Source of the DNA: Flaccisagitta enflata
Taxonomy: Eukaryota; Chaetognatha; Sagittoidea; Aphragmophora
NCBI GenBank assembly: GCA_965153355.1
Contig: OZ231126.1
Coordinates: forward strand, 67,084,001-67,148,000
Reading direction: 5' to 3'
Length of the DNA stretch: 64,000 nt
A program made the translations under genes and the position numbers. The notes under the pieces were generated by a model that had not been told where the DNA came from, made no database searches, and was given only the letters and a program-made list of their open reading frames with translations. Every line of letters starts with the position of its first letter. Within the stretch, counting starts at the first letter, position 1. This document shows, in pieces, positions 10,884 to 21,903 of this stretch.

Positions 10884-11080
10884 AACAAGGCCAGATACAC
10901 GGCCAATACCAGTCGTGGACGGGTGGGCAGGGGCGGAAATGCGCGTTTTCACACTTTCCAACACGATCACCACAGACCGACCAACCAACCGACCAACCAA
11001 CCAACGGACGGACGGACGGACGGACAGACGGACGGACGGACAAAGCCTCTTAAAGAGTCGCTTGTCCGCGACTAAAAAAA
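10884..11080 (+). mobile_element. Twin-hairpin element, full-length copy
   Basis: A reference-quality copy. It begins AACAAGGCCAGATACACGGC, then CGTGGACGGGTGGGCAGGGG and GCGCGTTTTCACACTTTCCA, a GGAC/CAAC tetranucleotide core, and ends AGAGTCGCTTGTCCGCGACT followed by an A run. No coding capacity. It resembles a short non-autonomous element. Confidence 0.85.
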
Positions 11081-11491
11081 AGCCAAATATGTAAAATATG
11101 AAGGTTGGCAGTTGAACCTGCTCAAAACGCCGATTGTTTAAGGAAAACATGGCGTTCTTTACCAATTTAGAAAGCTAGAACACAGATGATCACGTTGCTG
11201 CAATCAGAGTTCAAAAAAGTTATCATTTAGTATGTTTTTAGCCTATTTGAAATACGTCTCTCTCTTTTTTGTAGGAAATTTGAATCTCCACTTTTAAAAG
11301 AATACTTTCCACAGAGGAAACGCTTTGTTTGGCAAAGCTGAAAATCTTTCAAAATAAGGTTCTAACCATGGCCTTTCAGCTCGTGTATAAATCAAAGCAT
11401 GTTTTGTTTCCGCAAAACTGTAGTAGTATGTAAAAGTTAAGCTATCAATTTTGTAGTGCTGCTCTCTCTTTTCTTTCTGCTTTGTCATTGC

Positions 11492-11807
11492 ACAGTGCCC
11501 CGGATCCCACCACCACAAAAAATAAGTACCCGTCACCCCCTTATCACCCCCTTATCACCACCAATTCACCTACACAGTGCCCCGGATCCCACCACCACAA
11601 AAAATAAGTACCCGTCACCCCCCTATCACCCCCTTATCACCACCAATTCACCTACACAGTGCCCCGGATCCCACCACCACAAAAAATAAGTACCCTATCA
11701 CCCCCTTATCACCACCAATTCACCTACACAGTGCCCCGGATCCCACCACCACAAAAAATAAGTACCCGTCACCCCCCTATCACCCCCTTATCACCACCAA
11801 TTCACCT
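11492..11807. repeat. 82-bp tandem repeat, four units
   Basis: The unit starts CAGTGCCCCGGATCCCACC, continues CACAAAAAATAAGTACCC and ends CACCAATTCACCTACA. Four units start at 11492, 11574, 11656 and about 11730. The third has a short internal deletion. Confidence 0.9.
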
Positions 11808-11997
11808 AAAAATCATATTTTCGTATTTTCTTTGCCAATGAGAAGGCGGGAAAGAAGAAAAACAGATGAACAGATTAATCTGCTTTAAGCAATGATTTTT
11901 AATCTATTTCTTTATCAAAATAATCACACTTCCGCTTATTCCAATGAGATAGGAAGGTAATCACAGCATCTACATCATACAAGCTCTTGCTGAAAAA

Positions 11998-12147
11998 AAC
12001 AAGGCCGTATCCACGGCAGCATTAGTCGCGGACGGGTGGGCAGGAAGGGAAAACCTAGAAAACAACTTTGTTACCGACCGACGGATGGACGGATGGACCG
12101 ACGGACCAAAAAGTGGCTTATAGAGTTGCGTGTCCGCGACTAAAAAA
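11998..12147 (+). mobile_element. Twin-hairpin element, short copy
   Basis: Begins AACAAGGCCGTATCCACGGC, continues GCGGACGGGTGGGCAGGAAG and ACCGACGGACCAAAAAGTGG, and ends GAGTTGCGTGTCCGCGACTA. It is about 50 bases shorter than the 10884 copy, lost mostly from the core. Confidence 0.85.
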
Positions 12148-12457
12148 CCTACAAAGTGCAAAAGTCGCATATGGTAGGGCAGGAGCAATAACACAACTAA
12201 TATAGACATTTGATACTCAATACTCATTCTAACTGATTTAAAAAGCCATAAAAAGGACAAAAGAAAACCAGTAATTTAAGATGTTAGATGGACAAATCAA
12301 TAAGTGGATTGACAAACGCACAAAGGAACCAGCACAGCAATGTGTAAAATTTCTTATCCACAACTAAAAACCGCCTATGGTTTCAACTTCAATTTACAAT
12401 TCTTTTGGGTGAAACAGGAAGCAGCAATCTGTCAGAGTAGGAGTGGGACACAGAAAG

Positions 12458-12460
<3 letters not shown>

Positions 12461-12516
<56 letters not shown>
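12461..12516. repeat. (AG)n microsatellite
   Basis: Uninterrupted AG dinucleotide run. Confidence 0.95.
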
Positions 12517-12519
<3 letters not shown>

Positions 12520-12597
12520 ATCTTAGTGACATATGCATGGTGAATGATAAGATGCTCAATATGAATGATTCATGTAAAAATCATTTCTTCAAATCAT

Positions 12598-12780
12598 CTA
12601 AAAGATTACCAAAATTACCAAATTTTCCTCCCAGGTTACCAGATTTTTGCCCCAGGTTACCAAAGTTACCAGATTGAATTCCAATAAATTACCAGACTGG
12701 TAACTAAGTTACCAGATGCCTTCCCAAATTACTAGGGGACCCTCCCAGATTACCAGATCCGGTAACCTAGTTACCAACTG
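12598..12780. repeat. GGTTACCAG-type minisatellite
   Basis: GTTACCA or ATTACCA recurs about a dozen times with variable C/T-rich spacers (CCTCCCAGGTTACCAGATT). Confidence 0.7.
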
Positions 12781-13212
12781 AGCCACTGAGATGCCCAGCG
12801 TTTTTTTAGTTTATTTGAAAAACATCGAACTATTAAGTTGAAGGCGAAAACGCGTTAAAATGTGTTGACTTCTTTAAAACTCGGAGATGGGTTCATCTAA
12901 ATATTTGTATCTAAAGGAATTGTATTCAATTTTCTGGTCAAAAATTTTACTGATTGTATTTGAATTTATTCTACCATAAGAAGCGAAGGTTATTCTAAAA
13001 AACGCATTATGCAAATGAGGCCTTACGTCTATCAGTATCTCACTAGCTTACGCCTCATACAAAGCAAGGGCAATGGTTAACGCTGACCACATAATTGTTC
13101 CGAAGGACTGGTTGCTCTCTCGAATGCCTCTTTCACCGTTGCCGTCATTGATGCCTCCCGACACTGCCAACTGTTTCTTCATCAACTTTTGATCGCTAAT
13201 CATGGCGTCATC
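12781..13212. other. No recognisable feature
   Basis: AT-rich sequence without a coding signal or repeat that I can identify. Confidence 0.5.
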
Positions 13213-13425
13213 TTTTTAGTTGCGGACACGCAACTCTATAAGAGGCTTTGTCCGTCCGTCGGTCCGTCGGTCCGTTGGTCGGTCCGTCATGGTGATTGAG
13301 TTGAAAACGAGCGTTTTCGATACTTTTTCTGTATGTATGAGTGTTGGAGGTGGGTTGGAGTGTGGATGGGGCTTGGATGCCCCTGCCCACCCGTCCGCAA
13401 CGATATTGTGACCCCGCGTCACTTG
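13213..13425 (-). mobile_element. Twin-hairpin element
   Basis: Reads TTTTAGTTGCGGACACGCAA, CTCTATAAGAGGCTTTGTCC, a CCGTCGGT core, then GCCCCTGCCCACCCGTCCGC. The CGGCCTTGTT terminus is replaced by GTGACCCCGCGTCACTTGTT, which forms an alternative stem (GTGAC...GTCAC) at the same position. Confidence 0.8.
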
Positions 13426-13555
13426 TTTTTGTTGTTTACATTCATGCAAGCTTTAATTGCTTTCTTTTCATTCCCAACCACTAATCGCGGAACTGTTGCT
13501 CAATCTACAACGTCGTCTACTTGTTAAAGACGAATGTAGAAAGCCGTTTTTTTCC

Positions 13556-13654
13556 CTTGTTAGTTGCGGACACGCTTTGTCCGTCCGTCGGTCTGTCCGT
13601 GCTGTCTGAGTCGATAAGTGTGAAAACGCGAATTTTTGATGCTGCGGTGATGAT

Positions 13655-13750
<96 letters not shown>

Positions 13751-13812
13751 AGCATGGGATGGGGGAGAGAATGGATGGGGATTGTATGCCCCTGCCCACC
13801 CGTCCGCAACGC
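13556..13812 (-). mobile_element. Twin-hairpin element carrying an internal (GT)n expansion
   Basis: TTGTTAGTTGCGGACACGC and GTCCGTCCGTCGGTCTGTCC open the copy, and CCCCTGCCCACCCGTCCGCA closes it. Between them lies a (TG)n tract of about 90 bases (13659-13748). At the matching place the 13213 copy has only a short TGTATGTATGAGTGTTGG. Confidence 0.75.
13659..13748. repeat. (TG)n microsatellite
   Basis: Uninterrupted TG run inside the twin-hairpin element. Confidence 0.95.
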
Positions 13813-13910
13813 AACCATACCCATTCACACCCAACCACATCCATTTACACAACCAAACCCATTAACATCAACCAAACCCATTAACATCAACCAAACCCAC
13901 CTCACCCGCC
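13813..13910. repeat. 18-bp ACCCATTAACATCAACCA repeat
   Basis: Three near-identical CCCATTAACATCAACCAAA units preceded by related CCATTCACACCCAACCACA phrases. Confidence 0.7.
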
Positions 13911-14102
13911 CCTCACCACCCTCTCCTTTCCACTCTTCTCCCGCTCGTTGACTTGTTCGTCGGCGTCGGTCTCAAGAGAGGGAAGAAGAAATGAATAAGA
14001 GAAAAAAAAAAGACGAGTAAGCATTTTTTTTCTTTTTCTTTCTCGAAGAATGATAAGTGAGACGTTTTCCACGGCGCGATAAGCACGAGAAGACATTGAT
14101 TA

Positions 14103-14308
14103 GAGGCGTGTTTCCAGTGAAGGCAACAATCGCGAGCATTCCCGTGTATCGCGTTATCAGCATTAACACACATTCATAAATTCTAACTGAGCCTTGTAAG
14201 TGGACTGTTACAAAGCGGAGTGAGTGAGCTGAGTGAGTGGTACGAGTGAACGAACGTAGCGAGCAACCGTGTGGCCCGTTTTAACCACGATTGTCCGTGA
14301 TTAGAAAA
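14103..14308 (-). mobile_element. GAGTGAGCG-rich ~250-bp element
   Basis: Begins GAGGCGTGTTTCCAGTGAAG, continues CAATCGCGAGCATTCCCGTG and AGTGAGTGGTACGAGTGAAC, and ends GTTTTAACCACGATTGTCCG. It is the opposite orientation of the copies at 16836 and 60885. Confidence 0.75.
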
Positions 14309-14362
14309 AAGAAACAGGCCCTGGGTCTGGAGGGAAACACCACGAAAGTGACGGAGAATCGG

Positions 14363-14526
<164 letters not shown>

Positions 14527-14644
14527 TGTGCGCATGTAATTGCGTGTACACGTGTCTCTTTGCGAGTACTCGTGTCTCTTTGCATGTGCCCGTGCGCATG
14601 TGTATCCCATTCTCCCTCTTTTCTTTCACGCTCTTCATCCTCAC

Positions 14645-15323
14645 CATCTCTCCTCCGATGCATGACCCTAGACGCCGGTTGAACTCGAATCACGGCTTTT
14701 CGTTTTCCCGGCAATTCTCCGTCATCGACGCCTTCTGCACTTCCGTTTTCCGACGCCGCCGATATCGATCCATTATTCGCCGCTGACGCCGTCGTCGAGG
14801 GAATCGGCGCCTTTTTGACCACGTGACCGGCGATATTGGCGCCGGGGCAACAGGCGCTGATCACGGATTTCGTCCAAGTGTCTTCGGCCGACGCCGGAGT
14901 AAATTCCACGCCGTTTTGAGTCAATAACACTTCGGTTAATACTTTGGCTTCGTTGCTGTTTCCACCGCCGCCGGCGCTGCCGTTAAAAGCGGATGAATGA
15001 GTTTTGCCGACGCCGGTGTGACTATTGTTGCCGACGTGAGCCTGTGTGTTGTTACCAATATGAGCCTGCGTGTTGTTGCCGACGTGAGTGTTAGTGCCGA
15101 TGTGATTGTTTGTGCCGATATGGTTGCTGTTGCTGACAACGGTGTTAGTCCCGACGTGGTTAGGGCTGCCGATGTGACTGTTGTTGCCGACGTGAGTGTT
15201 GTTGCCGCGGTGACTGTTGTTACCAGCGTGAGTGTTGTTGCCGACGTAACCATTGCTGCCGGAGTAACTGCCGTTGTGACAATGTTCCACCGGCGACGGC
15301 GTCCTTGTCTCATTATCACCCAT
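14645..15323 (-). CDS. Probable first coding exon of an unrecognised Asn/His/Gly-repeat protein
   Basis: An ATG at 15321-15323 opens about 225 codons of non-microsatellite sequence. Residues ~20-105 are imperfect six-residue repeats (VGNNTH, IGNNSH, VGTNTH). They come from an 18-bp tandem unit (GTTGTTGCCGACGTGAGT on the plus strand), followed by a Gly-rich spacer. The rest is not repetitive: KVLTEVLLTQNGVEFTPASA, EDTWTKSVISACCPGANIAG, then an acidic/basic stretch ELPGKRKAVIRVQPASR. A GTGAGG donor begins at 14644, before the frame would run into the (GT)n tract. No downstream exon was identified. A (CAA)n tract precedes the start. I do not recognise the family. The non-repetitive half and the donor argue for a real exon. 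Confidence 0.45.
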
Positions 15324-15356
15324 GATGACAGTTGTTTTTTGGTTAGTAGCTTATAC

Positions 15357-15357
<1 letters not shown>

Positions 15358-15452
<95 letters not shown>
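15358..15452. repeat. (GTT)n microsatellite
   Basis: About 31 uninterrupted GTT triplets. They would read (AAC)n in the 5' leader of the minus-strand exon at 14645-15323. Confidence 0.95.
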
Positions 15453-15654
15453 CAGCGTAGAGAAATGCACAAGCAGGTGGGATGTATGATTTGTCGCTGC
15501 ATCTTTTTTGTTTTAATTATCTTCTAGTGTTGTTTCTGTTGTTTGAACGTTTTCGTAGACGCGATATATTTGAGATTTTACGATGTTAATTATTTTTCAT
15601 GAAAATCATTTTGGTTTGAAAAATCTTTCAAGTGAAAAGATTGTATTTTTTTTT

Positions 15655-15935
15655 CGCACGGGAAGAGAACGAGGAAGATGAAGAGAGGGAGGAAGATGAA
15701 GATAAGGAGGAAGATGGATGAATATGAATATGAAGATGAAGATGAAGAAGATGAAAATGAAGATAAAGATGATCGATGTAGAAGACGCGAACGAAAAACT
15801 ATGACGAGATAGAGGGGGTAACGTAATACTAAGGGGGTGAAGAAATGGAGAAGGTTAAAGACAATGACGATGATGGAGAAGGAAGAGAGGAAGAAGATGA
15901 AAACGACGAAAAGAGGTTTTGGAGCGCCATCACTG
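15655..15935. repeat. Purine-rich GAAGAT-type tract
   Basis: Imperfect GAAGAT, GAGGAAGATGAAGA and GATGAAGATGAAGAAGATGA repeats with few pyrimidines other than T. Confidence 0.7.
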
Positions 15936-16217
15936 TAAATTGTACTACGACGCTTCAAGAGTTTTTGCTTCTCTCTGAATTGAAAAGGAAAAAAAAAAAA
16001 AAATAGGACATGAAAAAAAAAATGAAGTCAAGCTACAAAATTCATGTGTTAAGGTGAAAATTTGCGAGGCAAAGAAAAAAAGTGTAAAATGGATGAAAAC
16101 TCCATGGACCAGAGATGACAAAGGAAGAATGGAGTTTCATGGGAATGAAAAGGGTGAAAAAAAAAGAATATAATGGTCATGGAACGTGAACAATCCACCG
16201 CCAGGTGCGGTTGTAGA

Positions 16218-16445
<228 letters not shown>

Positions 16446-16835
16446 CATTCGGATAGGTTGACAGATAGACAGACAGATAGAAAGATAGATTTGCAGACAG
16501 GCAGACATACAAACAGAGAAATATGGGTATTGCCGATAACGAATAGCCCCGCTAACGCACACATGCACAGCTACACTCAAACAATCCACAAAAACCCATG
16601 AATAAAATGAAAAAAAAAAAAAAGAAGATACGACCCGAAAGAAAACGGCTCGGGAACAGATGCTCGAGGCAAATGTTGTAATTATACACAATGGGAAATG
16701 GAAGGGAAAGAGAAAGAGAGATAACTCTGAAAGCCTGGAGGAGATCTGCAGGCAATAAGAACCGCGGTTTTCCGAAGAGAAAGAGAGTGAAAGTGATTTG
16801 AAACTGAAACGCGTTTCCAAGCCACTCTCTCTTAG

Positions 16836-17104
16836 GGGGCGTTTCTAGTCACAGACAATCGCGTTTTGAACCTGCCACTCGGTCGCTCGCTATGTTCGTT
16901 CGCTCGCACCGCTTACTCCGCTCACTCACTCTGCAGCACTCCGCTTCGCTACGCTCGCTTTGCTCGCTCGCTCTGTTCACGGGCTCACTTACTCACTTCG
17001 CTCACTCCCTCTTGGGACAGTTGAAAATCTTGAATATGTATTCACGCTGTTATCGCGTTTCACGGGAACAAACGCGTTTTTGGTCGTCACCAGAAACACG
17101 CCCT
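16836..17104 (+). mobile_element. GAGTGAGCG-rich ~270-bp element
   Basis: Starts GGGGGCGTTTCTAGTCACAG and ends CACCAGAAACACGCCCTAAG; the ends form an imperfect inverted repeat (GGGCGTGTTTCTAGT type). The interior is CTCGCTCGC-rich (TCACTCCGCTCACTCACT), then GGGACAGTTGAA and CGCGTTTCACGGGAACAAAC. No coding capacity. Resembles a MITE. Confidence 0.8.
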
Positions 17105-17350
17105 AAGAGGGCGTGTTTGTAGTGAGGTCATCAATCGCGACCATCCCCGTCAATCGTATTAATAGCGTGAACCTATTACTATGACTATGAATTTCAACCC
17201 ATTCACCCGGGAAGGGAGCAACATGAATGAGCTGGCATGTGAATAGCACTGTGGAGTCCCGCAGAGCGAGTGAGTGTAGTGAGCAGTGCAAGTGCGCGCT
17301 GTGAGCAATGCGCATACATGTCGCTTTAAAACAACTGATTAGAACAGTCC
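17105..17350 (-). mobile_element. GAGTGAGCG-rich element, diverged neighbour copy
   Basis: Begins AGAGGGCGTGTTTGTAGTGA, contains CAATCGCGACCATCCCCGTC and GCGAGTGAGTGTAGTGAGCA, and ends ACTGATTAGAACAGTCC. It abuts the oppositely oriented copy at 16836-17104. Confidence 0.65.
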
Positions 17351-17796
17351 GTTAAATGGCTTACTCTAGAGAGAAAAGATCACCTTACTGAGCAACGATT
17401 TTGTCTTCATTGAAATATTTAAAAGCTCTGAAAGAGAAAATAGAAACAACTCCGATTTCGCAAACAAAAACTTGATTTCCTGACTGAAAAAAATAACGCC
17501 GATAATTTTCTTGAAATCATGGCTTCTGGATGTTCGCTCAACAGCAAAGCAGAAATCAATACCGTGACTTGGTCAGTGTAACAAAGCCAGGGCACCACTT
17601 CCTGTGACAACTTAGTCACAACATTAGGATAAGTTGCTTTTTATAGGAACAATCGTCATCATAAATTAGAAATAATTTTTGAACGCTTAATCGAGGTTTT
17701 ACTGGACCGATAACTTTTTCTGACAAAATGAATTTTTAACCTCTTTTCCTACTGCAACTGGGGTTTCCTGCGTTAATTTTTTGGTGAAAACATCAG
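17351..17796. other. No recognisable feature
   Basis: Mixed sequence with no coding or repeat signal that I can support. Confidence 0.5.
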
Positions 17797-17905
17797 TCGT
17801 TAAAAACCGGTATCATTTTACCGAGATGAGTGAGTGGTGCGAGGGAATAAACGCACCGAGCGACCAAGTGGCCCTCTAAAAACGCGATTGTCTCGTTAAG
17901 AATAG
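17797..17905 (-). mobile_element. GAGTGAGCG-rich element, truncated
   Basis: GAGATGAGTGAGTGGTGCGA, then CCGAGCGACCAAGTGGCCCT and AAAACGCGATTGTCTCGTTA correspond to one end of the family. The other end is missing. Confidence 0.6.
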
Positions 17906-17908
17906 GCC

Positions 17909-17909
<1 letters not shown>

Positions 17910-17975
<66 letters not shown>
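17910..17975. repeat. (CT)n microsatellite
   Basis: CT run with one CC interruption near its start. Confidence 0.95.
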
Positions 17976-17976
<1 letters not shown>

Positions 17977-18087
17977 CCCAGATGTAGATGGGCCTGGGAC
18001 TTGATGGCTATGAGAGAATCTGTAAAGAACCAAGCACAAATGACAATTTGGAAAAGATTCAAAAATGGGGCAGAAGTGAAGGGGAGA

Positions 18088-18132
18088 GGGAGGAGGAGGA
18101 GGAGGAGGAGGAGGAGGAGGAAGAGGGAGGAG
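18088..18132. repeat. (GGA)n microsatellite
   Basis: About 12 GGA/GAG triplets. Confidence 0.85.
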
Positions 18133-18389
18133 GTATGGTGATTGGTGAAGGTGGAAGTCGATTGGGCAATTCGATGCGTTATATCTTCTTGATTTTTAAG
18201 GATGCCTAGTGGACAAATGGGCGAACGTTAAGACGGCTGAATGTACGTACATATACGTAGATATGAATGGACCAACGCATCTTAAAACGGGATACGGGAA
18301 GAAATGTATATTTAATTTGGACGCCCGGCTGAATGAATCAAATATAGATGAGCACAGAAACGTAATGCGCATTGCAATAATGCGTAACC

Positions 18390-18430
18390 AATGGACAGAC
18401 AGACTGACAGACAGAGAGACAGACAGTTTA
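18390..18430. repeat. CAGA tetranucleotide repeat
   Basis: GGACAGACAGACTGACAGAC, then AGAGAGACAGACAG. Confidence 0.6.
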
Positions 18431-18617
18431 TCATCAGAAAGTAAACGTGATCACGAAAGTTAAATGTGACTGTAACGAGCGTGACATGACATGACTCATG
18501 ACTTGACATGACTCATGAGGCTGGCAAATGACAGCTTAGAAAGTGGAGAACAATGAAGGATGATGTCCTTTACGTGGTAAGAGAGAATTTAGCGATGTGA
18601 ATGGAAGATCGTTAGAA

Positions 18618-18830
<213 letters not shown>

Positions 18831-18894
18831 GGGTATTGCTGATAACCAATAGCCCCGCTAACGCACACATGCACAATTACACTCAAACAGAGAG

Positions 18895-19010
18895 AGAGAG
18901 CATATAACAAACAAACAAACAAGCTAACAAACAAAAACAAACAAATAAACCAACAAACAAACAAATAAACCACCAAAAAAACAACCACTCATATTCTAAT
19001 ATCAAACAAC
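18895..19010. repeat. AAAC/AACA-rich repeat
   Basis: ACAAACAAACAAACAAGCTA and AATAAACCAACAAACAAACA give an imperfect 4-bp period. Confidence 0.7.
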
Positions 19011-19134
19011 AACACTTGACTCAGTATGGAAAAACTTAACAAAGTTGAAGCGCATGATTTATAGAGAAACTATATTCTGTTTTCTGTTCAGCGTTGAAAA
19101 CACTTAAAAATAGATCAATGGACGACTTTCACAC

Positions 19135-19245
19135 CGACGGGAGTGACGCCGACATGCAACCGGTGTGACGCTAGTGCAGCGCTACTGTGACGCCGACGTG
19201 ACGCCGAAATGACGCCGGTGCGACGCCAAATAATCGGATGACGCA
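19135..19245. repeat. GACGCCGACGTGAC-type minisatellite
   Basis: Short imperfect units (GACGCCGACATGCAACCGG, GTGACGCCGACGTGACGCC, GAAATGACGCCGGTGCGACG) with a period near 12 bp. Confidence 0.65.
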
Positions 19246-19359
19246 GGCGTTATGTCGATTAGTTGTTGTTGTTAAGGAAAGGACTCGGCTTTTCCGGTAC
19301 GAAGTATGAAAATTTGCATAGAAGAGTACATTTAAAGCCAAGTAGATCAGAAATATGAT

Positions 19360-19487
19360 AGGTTCGCAGGGGCAGTAAGGTTTAAAAAAGTCATTAGCGA
19401 TCGACCGACCAGACGGACGGACGGATGGATGGACGGCCGGACGGACAAACGGACCGACACAGCTAGTCTTATGAGTCGCTGGCTATG
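19360..19487 (+). mobile_element. Twin-hairpin element, partial copy
   Basis: Contains GGCAGTAAGGTTTAAAAAAG and CGACCGACCAGACGGACGG, then CAGCTAGTCTTATGAGTCGC. The left hairpin is missing and the right hairpin is decayed. Confidence 0.6.
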
Positions 19488-19575
19488 ACCGTCTTGAGGA
19501 CGAGGAATAAGTTGTACAGATGAAGACTTTGATAGCTTCAAGTAGACTTTGAGATTGATAGCTACATCAAGTCGC

Positions 19576-19579
<4 letters not shown>

Positions 19580-19613
<34 letters not shown>

Positions 19614-19696
19614 GAGACCGAAAAAGAGCCAAACGAGATGATTAAATGGTGCTGGGTGAACCATGAGAAGAGAGACGATGATGCTTGTGACTGATT

Positions 19697-19773
<77 letters not shown>

Positions 19774-20106
19774 CCAAACAAAAACAAACAAATAAAAACC
19801 AAAACAAACAAAGACAGACAAAAAAAGACATAACCAAACAAAAACAAAACAAAAAGTTTGCAACCAAAAAACAAAAAACAAAAAACAAAAAACTAAGAAC
19901 TAAAAACTAAAAACTAAAAACTAAAAACTAAAAACTAAAAACCAAAAACCAAAAACCAAAAACCAAAAACCAAAAACCAAGAACCAAACAAAAAACAAAA
20001 AACAAAAAACAAAAAAAAAAAAACAAAAAACAAAAAAAAAAAACAAAAACCAAAAAAAAAAAAAAAAAAAAAAAAAAAAACAAAAAACAAAAAACAAAAA
20101 ACAAAA

Positions 20107-20156
<50 letters not shown>

Positions 20157-20215
20157 AGAAAAACAGAAAAACAAAAAAACAAAAAAACAAAAAACAAAAA
20201 AGAAAAAACAGACAA
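19580..20215. repeat. A-rich low-complexity block with poly(A), (AG)n and AAAAACC/AAAAACT repeats
   Basis: A poly(A) run (19580-19610) and (AG)n (19700-19770) are followed by about 450 bases made of A plus isolated C. It starts as ACTAAAAACTAAAAACTAAA and drifts to ACCAAAAACCAAAAACC, ACAAAAAACAAAAAAC and A runs, so the 7-bp unit changes along the array. Confidence 0.9.
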
Positions 20216-20408
20216 GGGAAAAACAGTGAAAGAAAAACGCTTTACAACCAAAACCGAAGCGCTAAAGGAGAAGGAGAGGAGGAGGAAAATAGAAAGGGCA
20301 GGAAAACACCGAAACTGATAGTTCTTCAGTCAGTCAATGTTAAAGATATTCCGGCTCAAACACTCTTGAAACGCAGCTTCAAGATGCTTGCTTACCATCT
20401 TTCCATCG

Positions 20409-20958
<550 letters not shown>

Positions 20959-21101
20959 GCGATTTTCTTCCATCCCCGGGTGATGACTCCTTCAGCTTTC
21001 GCTTCATAAAGCCCGCAAATGAATGCGAATTGCGAAGTCGAGTGGATTTCATCTCATTTGCATTTTATGCCCTAATCTATGCTTTAACATCACTAGTGAA
21101 G

Positions 21102-21105
<4 letters not shown>

Positions 21106-21181
<76 letters not shown>
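21106..21181. repeat. (AG)n microsatellite
   Basis: AG run with one AAG near its end. Confidence 0.95.
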
Positions 21182-21240
21182 TCTTAGTCAGTGATACCAC
21201 AGTGACTTTGATTTCTGAGAAAAGCGATTCCTTACGGTAA

Positions 21241-21806
21241 ATAGTCGCAAAAGCGTTATATTTTGTCAGCGGTACCCGTTGCCCCTATGTGAGTGTATGT
21301 GGGTGTGAGGTGGTTAGATAGGCAGCGGCCCCGAAGGGGCCGATGAACTACACTGTTTTTTTTTTAGCCTTAAGGCTCGAATAAGCGCCTGGAGGCTGGA
21401 ATTGGGGCCTTGAGGCTGGAATTTGAGCCTCAAGGTTGGGATTTAAGCCTTGAGGCTGGGATTTGAGCTTTAAGGCTGGGATTTGAGCTTGAAGGCTGGG
21501 ATTTGAGTTTTGAGGCTGGGATTTGAGCTTTGAGGCTGGAATTTGAGCTTTGAGGCTGGGATTTGAGCTTCGAGGCTAGAATTTGGGTCTTGAGATAGGG
21601 ATTTAATCCTTGAGGCTGGGATTTGAGCCTTGAGGCTGGAATTTGAGCCTCGCGACTGAGATTTGAGCCTCGAGACTGGGTATTGAGCTTTGAGGCTAGG
21701 ATTTGGGCATCGAGGGGGGGGGGAGAGAAGAAGGAGAAGAAGGAGAAGGAGAAATTTCCCCTATGTGTGAAAGCATAGGTCATCGGCCCCCTCGGGGCTT
21801 CTGCCC
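21241..21806. mobile_element. Foldback-like element, copy 2
   Basis: Starts AGTCGCAAAAGCGTTATATT, CAGCGGTACCCGTTGCCCC and the GGCCCCGAAGGGGCC hairpin. The core is a minisatellite of GAGGCTGGGATTTGAGCTT-like units, about 15 copies, all in one orientation. It ends GTGAAAGCATAGGTCATC and GCCCCCTCGGGGCTTCTGCC. Confidence 0.85.
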
Positions 21807-21903
21807 ATAAGAGGGGGGGGCTTAAAAATAGAATTGAAACATTAACCAAGAAAATGGAGTTACCATAAGAGGCAGCTCTCGCCGTAGGCAAGGATCTTTT
21901 TTT

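Noticed and set aside
10884-11080. Twin-hairpin elements as Helitrons
   Set aside because: The hairpin followed by CTAA resembles a Helitron 3' end, but the other end lacks a 5' TC terminus and has its own hairpin. Insertion between A and T is not evident.
10884-11080. Twin-hairpin elements as tRNA-derived SINEs
   Set aside because: I could find no convincing A and B box pair, and both ends are hairpins, with no pol III-like head and A tail.
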